From Loktanella gaetbuli (lineage in GTDB: Bacteria > Pseudomonadota > Alphaproteobacteria > Rhodobacterales > Rhodobacteraceae): 64,000 nucleotides of DNA. Under the pieces are notes generated by a model. That model worked only from the letters and a program-made list of their open reading frames with translations. It was not told the DNA's origin and did no database searches. The first letter of the stretch is position 1, and each line of letters opens with the position of its first letter. The stretch is taken from contig NZ_JAJATZ010000006.1 of assembly GCF_020531945.1 (NCBI RefSeq), positions 124,001-188,000 on the forward strand, written 5' to 3'. Below are positions 42,330 to 50,658 of the stretch, piece after piece. The translations under genes were made by a program, and so were the position numbers.

Positions 42330-42982
42330 TTGGAAAAATTTCGGGTCGGATCGATTATCGTGGGGCGGATCACGTGCTGATCGACGTGCGTGGCGTGGGC
42401 TATGTGGTCTATGTCAGCGACCGCGTCATGGCGAGCTTGCCCGGCAACGGCGAGGCGGTGGCGCTGTATACCGACCTGCTGGTGCGCGAGGATATCCTGC
42501 AACTGTTTGGGTTCACCACCTTGGTAGAAAAGGAATGGCACCGGCTGTTGACGTCAGTGCAGGGGATCGGGGCCAAGGCGTCGCTGTCGATCCTGGGTGC
42601 GCTGGGCGCAGAGGGGGTCAGCAAGGCCATCGCACTGGGCGACTGGAACGCGCTGGCCAAGGCCAAGGGCGTGGGTCCCAAAACCGCGCAGCGCGTCGCA
42701 AACGAGCTGAAGGACAAGGCCCCCGCCGTGATGGCGATGGGCGGCGGTGACGTGGCCGTGCCCGACGACGACACGGTGATCGAGCCGGACACCTCAGCGC
42801 GTGCGCCGCGCAAAGTGACGCCGCCGCAGAACCCCGCACAGGCAGAAGCGCTGTCGGCGCTGGTGAACCTGGGCTATGCGCCCGGTGATGCGGCAGGCGC
42901 GGTGATGGAGGTCATCACACCCGAGATGTCGACCGGCGATGTGATCCGCGCCGCCTTGAAGCTGTTGGCCCCGAAGGGATAG
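42326..42982 (+). CDS. ruvA: Holliday junction DNA helicase subunit RuvA
   Basis: Tetrameric junction-binding protein that loads RuvB, 218 residues. It has the N-terminal OB domain (MIGKISGRIDYRG, LLVREDILQLFGFTTLVEKEWH), helix-hairpin-helix motifs (LTSVQGIGAKASLSILG, AKGVGPKTAQRVANELK), a variable linker at about 135-165, and the C-terminal RuvB-binding helical domain (EALSALVNLGYAPGDAAGAV). It overlaps ruvC by 4 bp and is 9 bp ahead of ruvB. Confidence 0.97.
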   Translation: MIGKISGRIDYRGADHVLIDVRGVGYVVYVSDRVMASLPGNGEAVALYTDLLVREDILQLFGFTTLVEKEWHRLLTSVQGIGAKASLSILGALGAEGVSKAIALGDWNALAKAKGVGPKTAQRVANELKDKAPAVMAMGGGDVAVPDDDTVIEPDTSARAPRKVTPPQNPAQAEALSALVNLGYAPGDAAGAVMEVITPEMSTGDVIRAALKLLAPKG

Positions 42983-42991
42983 GGGTAGACC

Positions 42992-44011
42992 ATGGAAAAT
43001 CCCGACCCACTCGTCCGGCCAGAGCCGCTGCCCGAAGACGGCGACCGCGCGCTGCGCCCGCAGACGCTGGATGCCTTTATCGGTCAGGCCGAGGCGCGGT
43101 CGAACCTGAAGGTATTCATCGAAAGCGCGCGGATGCGTGGCGAAGCGATGGACCATGTGCTGTTTCACGGCCCGCCGGGGCTGGGCAAGACGACGCTGGC
43201 GCAGATCATGGCACGCGAACTGGGCGTGGGGTTTCGCATGACCTCTGGCCCGGTGCTGGCCAAGGCCGGTGATCTGGCGGCGATTCTGACGAACCTCGAA
43301 CCCAAGGACGTGTTGTTCATCGACGAAATTCACCGTCTGAACCCGGCTGTAGAAGAGGTGCTGTATCCGGCACTGGAAGATTTCGCGCTGGATCTGGTGA
43401 TCGGCGAGGGGCCTGCCGCGCGGACGGTACGGATTGATCTGCAACCTTTCACGTTGGTGGGGGCCACGACCCGGATGGGCTTGCTGACGACCCCGCTGCG
43501 CGACCGGTTCGGCATTCCGGTGCGGTTGGAATTCTATTCAGTGGCGGAGTTGGACGAGATCGTCACCCGCGGCGCGCGCCTGATGGGCGCACCTGCTACG
43601 CCGGATGGCGCACGCGAGATTGCACGCCGGGCGCGCGGCACGCCCCGGATCGCGGGACGGCTGCTGCGCCGGGTCGTGGATTTTGCGCTGGTCGAAGGCG
43701 ATGGGACCGTGGAAAAGGGGATCGCGGATCGTGCGCTGACCCGCATGGGCGTCGATGATCTGGGATTGGACAACGCCGACCGTCGTTACCTGCGGCTGAT
43801 CGCGGAAAGCTATGGCGGTGGGCCGGTGGGTGTAGAGACACTATCGGCGGCTCTGTCGGAAAGCCGCGACAGCCTGGAGGATGTGATCGAACCCTACCTG
43901 TTGCAGCAGGGACTGATCCAGCGCACCCCGCGCGGGCGGATGCTGGCGCAGGCGGCGTGGCGGCACCTTGGTCTGGACGCGCCCAGGGGGCAGGTGGATT
44001 TGTTCGGTTGA
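42992..44011 (+). CDS. ruvB: Holliday junction branch-migration ATPase RuvB
   Basis: Hexameric AAA+ motor for branch migration, 339 residues. Walker A is HGPPGLGKTTLAQ (residues 59-71), Walker B LFIDEIHRLN, sensor I GATTRMGLLTTPLRDRFG with the arginine finger, and the C-terminal winged helix holds GLIQRTPRGRMLAQAAW. It is the last of the ruvCAB set and is followed by a dispersed repeat. Confidence 0.98.
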   Translation: MENPDPLVRPEPLPEDGDRALRPQTLDAFIGQAEARSNLKVFIESARMRGEAMDHVLFHGPPGLGKTTLAQIMARELGVGFRMTSGPVLAKAGDLAAILTNLEPKDVLFIDEIHRLNPAVEEVLYPALEDFALDLVIGEGPAARTVRIDLQPFTLVGATTRMGLLTTPLRDRFGIPVRLEFYSVAELDEIVTRGARLMGAPATPDGAREIARRARGTPRIAGRLLRRVVDFALVEGDGTVEKGIADRALTRMGVDDLGLDNADRRYLRLIAESYGGGPVGVETLSAALSESRDSLEDVIEPYLLQQGLIQRTPRGRMLAQAAWRHLGLDAPRGQVDLFG

Positions 44012-44016
44012 ACGGG

Positions 44017-44053
44017 TGGGCGCCTCCGGCGGGAGTATTTTGGGCAAGATGAT
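44017..44053. repeat. Dispersed element, copy E (short form)
   Basis: Starts 6 bp after the ruvB stop: GGGCGCCTCCGGCGGGAGTATTTTGGGCAAGATGATA, written here in parts as a small CGCC/GGCG hairpin, then GAGTATTTT, then GGGCAAGATGATA. The 3' part matches copy A. Confidence 0.5.
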
Positions 44054-44065
44054 ACGAGGCGTGCG

Positions 44066-44683
44066 ATGAACGATCTGGCTGGCTATTTTACGCGCAGCGA
44101 CGGGACCTATCTGTGTGCGCGCTGGGGGCGACCCATCGTGCCGGTTGTGTTCGGTGTCGATGACGCCACGCTGTCGGTGTTCAAGGGAGCGATCGAGGCG
44201 ATCGTGGCATTGGCCGGTCACAAGATGGCGGAGACGGACGGCGAGCTGGGCGCGAACCTGATGGTGTTTTTCTGCCGCGACTGGCACGAACTTTCGGACG
44301 TCCCGCATCTGGACCGTCTGGTGCCGGAGCTGGACGCGCTGGTTGCGCGGTTGCAGGCGGCTCAGGCCAATCAATACCGGATTTTCCGCTTTGATCCCGA
44401 CGGCGCGGTCAAGGCGGCCTTTGTTTTCCTGCGGATGGACCAGCATCTGGAGGCGGTGCCAGCGGATACGCTGGCGCTGAGCCAGGCGGTGCAGACGATC
44501 CTGTTGTGGTCGGACACCGCATTCATGGATGCGTCGCCCTTGGCCATTCTGGACGGTGCGGCGGTGGTCCGGCCCGTGGTGGCGCAGGTGATCCGGGCGG
44601 CCTATGATCCGGTGATGCCCGTGGTGGCCCATGATCCGGCCCATGCGCTGCGGTTGGCGGCACGCGTGGGAAAGATGCAATGA
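44066..44683 (+). CDS. Conserved hypothetical protein between ruvB and ybgC
   Basis: A 205-residue soluble protein without signal peptide or membrane segment. I do not recognise a domain. Visible features are the N-terminal ARWGRPIVPVVFGVDDATL, LMVFFCRDWHELSDVPHLDRLVPELDALVARL and FRFDPDGAVKAAFVFLRMD, which suggest a mixed alpha/beta fold. Its stop overlaps the ybgC start (ATGA), so it is made together with the YbgC thioesterase. Its place between ruvB and ybgC may be fixed in related bacteria, but that needs comparison. The codon use is like its neighbours. Confidence 0.8.
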   Translation: MNDLAGYFTRSDGTYLCARWGRPIVPVVFGVDDATLSVFKGAIEAIVALAGHKMAETDGELGANLMVFFCRDWHELSDVPHLDRLVPELDALVARLQAAQANQYRIFRFDPDGAVKAAFVFLRMDQHLEAVPADTLALSQAVQTILLWSDTAFMDASPLAILDGAAVVRPVVAQVIRAAYDPVMPVVAHDPAHALRLAARVGKMQ

Positions 44684-45075
44684 CCCATCAGTTACCTGTC
44701 CGCGTCTATTACGAAGACACCGATATGGGCGGCATCGTCTATTACGCCAATTACCTCAAATACATCGAGCGTGCGCGGTCCGAGATGGTCGAGGAGTTGG
44801 GCATGAACCAGATCGCGATGCGCGATGCGGGGATCGTGTTCGTGGTCACCCGCGTGGTGGCGGATTACGTCAGCCCGGCGCGGCTTGATGATCGTCTGAC
44901 GGTGGTTACGACGCATCATGCGCAAAGCCCGGTCCGCTGGGTGTTCGACCAAGAGGTGCGGCGCGGCGACGATCTGTTGTTTCGCGCCGAGGTCACGGCG
45001 GTCTGCATGACGCTGGACGGCAAACCGACCCGGTTGCCACAGGCGTTGCGTGGTCAGGTCTCGGCCAAGCGGTGA
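44680..45075 (+). CDS. ybgC: YbgC-type acyl-CoA thioesterase (Tol-Pal associated)
   Basis: A 131-residue hotdog-fold thioesterase. The motif VYYEDTDMGGIVYYANYLKYIERARSE holds the catalytic Asp and the HotDog helix typical of YbgC/4-hydroxybenzoyl-CoA thioesterases. The gene is normally first in the ybgC-tolQRAB-pal cluster. Here the next gene is on the opposite strand and overlaps its 3' end by 22 bp, so tolQ does not follow. It overlaps the unknown gene upstream. Confidence 0.93.
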   Translation: MTHQLPVRVYYEDTDMGGIVYYANYLKYIERARSEMVEELGMNQIAMRDAGIVFVVTRVVADYVSPARLDDRLTVVTTHHAQSPVRWVFDQEVRRGDDLLFRAEVTAVCMTLDGKPTRLPQALRGQVSAKR

Positions 45076-45731
45076 CTGCGGTCGTAGCCGCGTCGAAACA
45101 GAACCGTGGCCAGTGGCAGGGTCCAGAGATACGTGCTGGCGAATGCGATTTTTTCAAAGATCCCGTCGATATTGTCGGGGGTCAGCTTGAACAGTGCTGC
45201 AAAGACGAACCAGACGACCCCGGCCGCGACGAAAGACCACCGCAGTCCGCGATGCAGCTCACCGATGGCTGTCGCCATGAACAGTGGCCCCACCAGAAAG
45301 AGGGGGGCCAGTATGAAGCTGAGCTGGGTGTGCACGGCCATGCCGTCACCCTCGGCGGTGCGGCCAAAGGCATCCCACAACCCCAGCATGACCACGACCA
45401 GTGCTGCCAGTGACAGGGCCAGGATGCCCAGTGACCAACCGGTCCGCCCCAGGTGGGCGTGGGCCGCACCGATGGCCAGCGCCATCAGGCCCGCTGCGGC
45501 AGCATAGAACCCGAAATCCATGATGAAGCGGTCTGGCCCGCGCGCGAGATCGGAAATGGAATCGGCGATGAAATCATGATTGCCAGCCGCGATGTCCGCC
45601 CAGACGATGGTGAAGAGTGGGACGATGCTGCCAATGAGGCCGACAAATCCGCAAACCATCAGCAGTTCGGGGCGTTCACGGGCGACGATCTGCCCGCTGG
45701 CGTCGTGGTCGCCGTCAGTCCGGTCCATCAT
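45054..45731 (-). CDS. DUF998 membrane protein
   Basis: A 225-residue integral membrane protein with six predicted segments. The first segment (LLMVCGFVGLIGSIVPLFTIVWADI), ISDLARGPDRFIMDFGFYAAA and the spacing of the segments fit the DUF998 family, of unknown function. The N-terminal 20 residues are polar and acidic. It sits between ybgC and icd and overlaps the 3' end of ybgC on the other strand. Confidence 0.83.
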   Translation of the reverse strand: MMDRTDGDHDASGQIVARERPELLMVCGFVGLIGSIVPLFTIVWADIAAGNHDFIADSISDLARGPDRFIMDFGFYAAAAGLMALAIGAAHAHLGRTGWSLGILALSLAALVVVMLGLWDAFGRTAEGDGMAVHTQLSFILAPLFLVGPLFMATAIGELHRGLRWSFVAAGVVWFVFAALFKLTPDNIDGIFEKIAFASTYLWTLPLATVLFRRGYDRSHRLAET

Positions 45732-45795
45732 CGCTGTATCCCCCTTGCGGGGATAACGGTCGCGTGAGGCAATGGTTCCCGAGACGCACGTGAAT

Positions 45796-45823
45796 GGCCC
45801 CGCCGGATGATGCCGGCGGGGCC
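45796..45823 (-). terminator. GC-rich hairpin after icd
   Basis: An 11-bp perfect stem (45796-45806 with 45813-45823, GGCCCCGCCGG/CCGGCGGGGCC) with a 6-nt loop, 7 bp after the icd stop. It is very stable, but no T-run follows on the minus strand. Confidence 0.6.
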
Positions 45824-45830
45824 TGTCGTA

Positions 45831-48038
45831 TCAGCCGATGATCGCGTTCAGCGCCGCAGAGGGACGCATTACGGCCGCCGTCTTGGCCGGATCTGTGTGG
45901 TAATAGCCGCCGATGTCGGCGGGCTGCCCTTGGGCTGCGGCCAGATCTGAGGTGATCTGTGCCTCGGCATCAGACAGTGCCTGCGCGATGGGGGCAAAGG
46001 AGGCTGCCAGTTCCACGTCGTCGGTCTGTGCTGCCAGCGCCTGCGCCCAATACAGCGCAAAGTAATAGTGGCTGTCGCGGTTGTCGGGCTGGCCGACCTT
46101 GCGACCTGGCGATTTGTCGTGGTCCAGAATGCCCTGGGTTGCGGCATCGACGGCACGGCCCAGCACCATGGCCTTGGGGTTGTTCTTGACCTGTGCCAGG
46201 AATTTCAGGCTTTCGCCAAGGGCGCAGAATTCACCTAGGCTGTCCCAGCGCAGGTGATTTTCCTCGACCAGTTGCTGGACGTGTTTGGGTGCGGAACCAC
46301 CGGCACCGGTTTCAAACAGGCCGCCGCCCTGCATCAGTTTGACGATGGACAGCATTTTGGCGGATGTGCCCAGTTCGAGAATCGGGAACAGGTCGGTCAG
46401 ATAATCACGCAGCACGTTTCCGGTGACGGCGATAGAATTCTCGCCCTTGCGGATGGTGTCGAAGGACAGCGCCGTCGCCTCGCGCGGGGCGAGGATCTGG
46501 AATTTGTCGGCGACACCGGCCTTGTCCAGCAGGGGACGGACGTATTTCAGCAGCTCGGCGTCGTGGGCACGGTCCTCGTCCAGCCAGAACACGGCCTGAC
46601 AGTTTTCCAGCGCCTGACGGTCGATGGCCAGCTGGACCCAGTCCTCGATCGGGGCCTGCCGGGTGGAGGCAGACCGCCAGATGTCGCCTGCTTCGACCTC
46701 GTGTTCGTGCAGGATATCGCCGTTGTCCAGCACCATGCGGACGGTGCCGTCGGCGGGGATTTCGAACGTTGTGGGGTGGCTGCCGTATTCCTCGGCCTTT
46801 TGCGCCATCAGGCCGACGTTCTGCACGGTGCCTGCGGTAGCAGGGTCCAGCGCGCCATTGGCGATGCAGTTTTTCACGGCCTCGTCATAGACCGCGGCAT
46901 AAGAGCTGTCGGGGATCACGCAGTTGGTGTCGGCCTCTTGGCCGTCGGGGCCCCAGCCCTTGCCGCCCGCACGGATCAGCGCGGGCATGGAGGCGTCGAT
47001 GATAACGTCGGACGGGACGTGCAGGTTGGTGATGCCCTTGTCGGAATTCACCATGTACATCGGCGGCTGGTCGGCCATGACCGCGTCGATGGCGGCCTGG
47101 ATTTCAGCGCCCTTGGGTGAGGCTGCGATCGTGGACAGAACACCGCCCAGACCGGAATTCGGGTTTACACCCATTGCCGCAAGGTCATCCGCGTATGTGT
47201 CGAACACAGGTTTCAGGAACGCCTTGACCGCGTGGCCGAAAATGATCGGGTCGGACACCTTCATCATGGTGGCCTTGAGGTGGATCGAAAACAGCGTGCC
47301 AGCCTCTTTGGTCGCGGCGATCTGGTCCAGCAGGAATGCCCCCAGCGCCTTGGCCGACATGAATGTCGCGTCGACGACGGTGCCAGCGGGGTAGCTGACT
47401 GCGTCCTTGAGGACCGTCACTGTGCCGTCTAGGGCGACGTGTTCGATCCGGGCGGTGGCGGCCTGCGCCAGCGTCGCGGATTTTTCGTTGGACCGGAAAT
47501 CGTTGGCGTCCATGGTGGATACGGTGGTTTTGCTGTCGGCGGACCATGCGCCCATGCGGTGCGGGTTGGCCTGCGCATAGTTCTTTACGGCGACAGCAGC
47601 GCGGCGGTCAGAGTTGCCTTCGCGCAGGACCGGGTTCACGGCAGAACCTTTGATCGTGTCGTATTTTGCGCGGATCGCCTTTTCGGCGTCGCTGGCGGGG
47701 GACTCTGGGTAGTCGGGCAGCGCATAGCCTTGCGCCTGCAATTCTTTGACGGCGGCGACCAACTGCGGGACAGAGGCCGACACGTTGGGCAGTTTGATGA
47801 CATTGGCACCCGGCGTTTTCACCAGCTCGCCCAGAAAGGCCAGATCGTCGGACTGACGCTGGGCCTCGGTCAGGTGTTCGGGGAATGTCGCGATGATGCG
47901 CCCGGCCAGCGAGATATCGCGCGTGCCGACGGTGACGCCTGCCTCTGCCGCGAACCGCTGGATGATCGGCAAAAAGGATGCCGAGGCCAGCTCTGGCGCT
48001 TCGTCGACCTTGGTGTAAACGATATCGGGGTTGTCCAT
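45831..48038 (-). CDS. icd: Isocitrate dehydrogenase (NADP+), monomeric type
   Basis: Converts isocitrate to 2-oxoglutarate and CO2 in the TCA cycle with NADP+. Its 735 residues mark the monomeric IDH type, unlike the dimeric form of about 400 residues. Typical segments are IVYTKVDEAPELASASFLPI at the N-terminus, ASVPQLVAAVKELQAQGYALP, NSDRRAAVAVKNYAQ, HLKATMMKVSDPIIFGHAVKAF and the NADP-region GGSAPKHVQQLVEENHLRWDSLGEF. ATG 48038 (MDNPDIVYT) was chosen; upstream codons are not family-like. It is divergent from the restriction-modification genes. Confidence 0.97.
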   Translation of the reverse strand: MDNPDIVYTKVDEAPELASASFLPIIQRFAAEAGVTVGTRDISLAGRIIATFPEHLTEAQRQSDDLAFLGELVKTPGANVIKLPNVSASVPQLVAAVKELQAQGYALPDYPESPASDAEKAIRAKYDTIKGSAVNPVLREGNSDRRAAVAVKNYAQANPHRMGAWSADSKTTVSTMDANDFRSNEKSATLAQAATARIEHVALDGTVTVLKDAVSYPAGTVVDATFMSAKALGAFLLDQIAATKEAGTLFSIHLKATMMKVSDPIIFGHAVKAFLKPVFDTYADDLAAMGVNPNSGLGGVLSTIAASPKGAEIQAAIDAVMADQPPMYMVNSDKGITNLHVPSDVIIDASMPALIRAGGKGWGPDGQEADTNCVIPDSSYAAVYDEAVKNCIANGALDPATAGTVQNVGLMAQKAEEYGSHPTTFEIPADGTVRMVLDNGDILHEHEVEAGDIWRSASTRQAPIEDWVQLAIDRQALENCQAVFWLDEDRAHDAELLKYVRPLLDKAGVADKFQILAPREATALSFDTIRKGENSIAVTGNVLRDYLTDLFPILELGTSAKMLSIVKLMQGGGLFETGAGGSAPKHVQQLVEENHLRWDSLGEFCALGESLKFLAQVKNNPKAMVLGRAVDAATQGILDHDKSPGRKVGQPDNRDSHYYFALYWAQALAAQTDDVELAASFAPIAQALSDAEAQITSDLAAAQGQPADIGGYYHTDPAKTAAVMRPSAALNAIIG

Positions 48039-48221
48039 CGGGATATTCCTTGCTGTTCTGCGTTGAGATTGCTTTATCCAACGCGGGCAGGCCGGTCCAC
48101 CCAAACACGCGGGCCAATCGTGGCAGAGCCCTGTTGTTCCGTTTTCGTTCCTGATGTATGCGGTTGATGTTGGATATGGCCGGGACCGCTGCCATATTGG
48201 GTGCAAGAGCCCGGAGGAACG

Positions 48222-49364
48222 ATGCAGCACAGCTATTACGATTTCTTTGCCGGTGGCGGCATGGCGGGATTCGGGTTGGGGTCAGACTGGCGCTGCCTGT
48301 TCGCCAATGACATCGACGCGAAAAAGGCTGCGAGCTATCGTGCCAACCATGCGGAGGACGCGCTGTTGCTGCGTGATGTGGCACAGGTGACGCTGGACGA
48401 TTTGCCGGGGTCTGCGGATCTGGTCTGGGCGTCCTTTCCCTGTCAGGATCTGTCACTGGCCGGCAATGGTGCGGGACTGGCGGGGAAACGCAGCGGGATG
48501 TTCCGGCCGTTCTGGCAGTTGATGCGCGATCTGCACGCGGACGGACGCGCGCCAAAGATGATCGCGCTGGAAAACGTTTATGGTGCGATTACCAGCAACG
48601 GCGGGCGTGATTTCGCAACGCTGGCGGCGGCGTTTTCGGAGCTGGGATACAGATTTGGCGCGGTCGTCGTGGACGCGGTGCATTTTTTACCGCAGTCCCG
48701 GCCCCGTTTTTTCATGGTGGGCGTGCGCGGTGATCTGACGATCCCCGATGCATTGGTCGCTGACGGGCCAGGCACGCTGTGGCACCCGCCCGCGTTGGTC
48801 GAGGGGTGTCGTCTGCTGTCGCAGACGGCCGCCGGGCGCTGGCAATGGTGGAACCTGCCGACGCCGCCCGCGCGCACCATCGCCCTGTCGGACCTGATCG
48901 AGGACCAGCCGACCGGCGTGGATTGGCACAGTGCTGCCGAAACGCAGAAACTGTTGGGCATGATGACCGACCACAACCGGGCCAAGGTCACGGCGGCGCA
49001 GGCGACGGGCGAACGGATCGTCGGCACGATCTATCGGCGCACGCGTGCTGATGCGAATGGCGTGAAACGTCAGCGGGCCGAGGTGCGGTTCGACCAGATT
49101 GCAGGCTGTCTGCGCACCCCCGCAGGCGGGTCCAGCCGTCAGACCATCATGCTGGTGCAGGGTGCGCACGTCCGGTCGCGCCTGTTGTCCAGCCGCGAGG
49201 CAGCGGCACTGATGGGGTTGCCTGCGGATTACATCCTGCCCGCACGTTACAACGATGCCTATCGGCTAGCGGGTGACGGCGTGGCCGTGCCCGTGGTCCG
49301 TCATCTGGCGCAGTCGCTGTTCACACCGGTCCTGCGGGCGAACCGGTTGGCGCTGGTGGCGTGA
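48222..49364 (+). CDS. DNA (cytosine-5-)-methyltransferase of a type II R-M system
   Basis: A 380-residue m5C methyltransferase. Motif I is DFFAGGGMAGFGLG (residues 7-20), motif IV is FPCQDLSLAGNG with nucleophile Cys74, motif VI ENV (117-119), motif VIII QSRPRFFMVGV (158-168). Motifs IX and X are SSREAAALMGLPADY and YRLAGDGVAVPVV. The target-recognition region lies at about 220-290. ATG 48222 has CGGAGGA upstream. The stop overlaps the start of a GIY-YIG restriction enzyme gene, so this is the protective half of a restriction-modification pair. Confidence 0.93.
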   Translation: MQHSYYDFFAGGGMAGFGLGSDWRCLFANDIDAKKAASYRANHAEDALLLRDVAQVTLDDLPGSADLVWASFPCQDLSLAGNGAGLAGKRSGMFRPFWQLMRDLHADGRAPKMIALENVYGAITSNGGRDFATLAAAFSELGYRFGAVVVDAVHFLPQSRPRFFMVGVRGDLTIPDALVADGPGTLWHPPALVEGCRLLSQTAAGRWQWWNLPTPPARTIALSDLIEDQPTGVDWHSAAETQKLLGMMTDHNRAKVTAAQATGERIVGTIYRRTRADANGVKRQRAEVRFDQIAGCLRTPAGGSSRQTIMLVQGAHVRSRLLSSREAAALMGLPADYILPARYNDAYRLAGDGVAVPVVRHLAQSLFTPVLRANRLALVA

Positions 49365-50098
49365 GCCTGTTCGACGGCGTCATGATGGGGCGCAACCCCG
49401 ATGACACCAACTATCCCCCTTTTGAAACAGAAGATCTGCGCAAGAATCTCGCCACTTTTCTGTCGCAGGGATTTCAGGACCCGGTGACCGATCGGTTGCG
49501 GTCGATCGGCAGCTTCAAATGGGGGGTCTATGCATTTTACGACTATGACGGTGAACCGATCTATGTGGGTCAGACCAAGGAAAAGGTCAGCACCCGCATC
49601 CGCCGTCATCTGACCAATCAGCGCACCGATGCGGTTGCGATGTCGGTGCTGGACCCGTTCGAGGTTTATGCAGTCGAGGTCTGGCCATTGCCGCAGTTCC
49701 AGAAAACCGGGGCAGGGGACAGTGCGGCGCGGGCGCATCTGGATGCACTTGAAAACCTTGTCTACCAGCAGGCCATCACAGAGAGCGTCTTTGGCGCGGT
49801 TCTCAATGAAAAGGACCCGCCGCAGCCCAGTGTCGCCGTGACCAAACCTGCGTCATTCCGGGGCGTGCTTGTCTCTGATGCCGTGCACCGCATCCGGTCG
49901 CACCCTGATTTTCGTATCGCGCGCCGCGCCCTGATCCTGTCGCGGTTGGCGCAGGTCATTTCCGAACGCAAGGTGCAGGGCGGTCTGCGTCGTGTTCTGC
50001 TGACGCAGGCGAAGCGGCTGCAATGGTTGGCGGACCGCCGCTATGGCGCATTGGGTGGTGCTGAGAGCGTCCTGTCAGGTGAAGACGACGACGATTGA
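49361..50098 (+). CDS. Eco29kI-family GIY-YIG restriction endonuclease
   Basis: A 245-residue nuclease. The GIY-YIG core is GVYAFYDYDGEPIYVGQT (Tyr57, Tyr68), then STRIRRHL (Arg79, His83), Glu131 in ALENLVYQQ and Asn149 in LNEKDPP, which matches the GIY-YIG type II enzyme Eco29kI in the order Tyr, Tyr, Arg-x3-His, Glu, Asn. Eco29kI cuts CCGCGG; the same site here is only a guess. It starts at a GTG overlapping the methyltransferase stop (GTGA). The tail is acidic (SGEDDDD). No controller (C) protein gene is visible. Confidence 0.85.
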   Translation: MSLFDGVMMGRNPDDTNYPPFETEDLRKNLATFLSQGFQDPVTDRLRSIGSFKWGVYAFYDYDGEPIYVGQTKEKVSTRIRRHLTNQRTDAVAMSVLDPFEVYAVEVWPLPQFQKTGAGDSAARAHLDALENLVYQQAITESVFGAVLNEKDPPQPSVAVTKPASFRGVLVSDAVHRIRSHPDFRIARRALILSRLAQVISERKVQGGLRRVLLTQAKRLQWLADRRYGALGGAESVLSGEDDDD

Positions 50099-50658
50099 CC
50101 GGATGATCCGCGCGTCGTCGCGCGTTTGAGACACCCCGTTTGGGGCCGCCAGGACGGCTTTATCGTCCAGGCCAGAAGTATTGCACCTCTGGTCCGCACA
50201 ATCGCGCGTTTTCGTTTCAAGGTGAATGTTGTATTGCACCGCTGGTCTGGCATGGTCCGTTTGGGATTGATCTGCCGACTGTCGTCATGCGACCTGCCAA
50301 CGTTCGAGGTACAGGGCGGCAACGGCTGCATCGGCGTAGATTTTGGCGTTTCGGACCCCTTGGCGACCACAGCAGTCGCACCCGTGAGTGCACGCGATCA
50401 GGTGAAAATTTGGGCTCGCTGAGTCAACGCGGCCCGTACTGTCGTCATCCGCAGACCATGCGCCCGACAACACCATTCGGGCGCTTGGCTGAAGCAGGGC
50501 CAGATGGCACAGACAGGATGATCTGATAGTCCGGCTGTTGCACATGTTTCCGATAGATGCAGCCACGTTATTTGTGCATCCATGCGGCACGTCGGACTGC
50601 GGTCACGCCGATGATACATGGACCGCCTAGGTCGGCAGGCGCTGGCAAAGGAGACCTT
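50099..50658. other. Intergenic stretch without recognised gene
   Basis: About 560 bp after the restriction gene. Overlapping open frames exist on both strands, but none has protein-family features or a ribosome site. It may be decayed DNA from insertion of the R-M genes. The last part should hold the promoter of the chromate transporter gene. Confidence 0.5.

Noticed and set aside
50285..50590. Possible transposase remnant after the R-M genes
   Set aside because: A short stretch looked vaguely transposase-like, but no DDE motif, inverted repeat or target duplication could be found.
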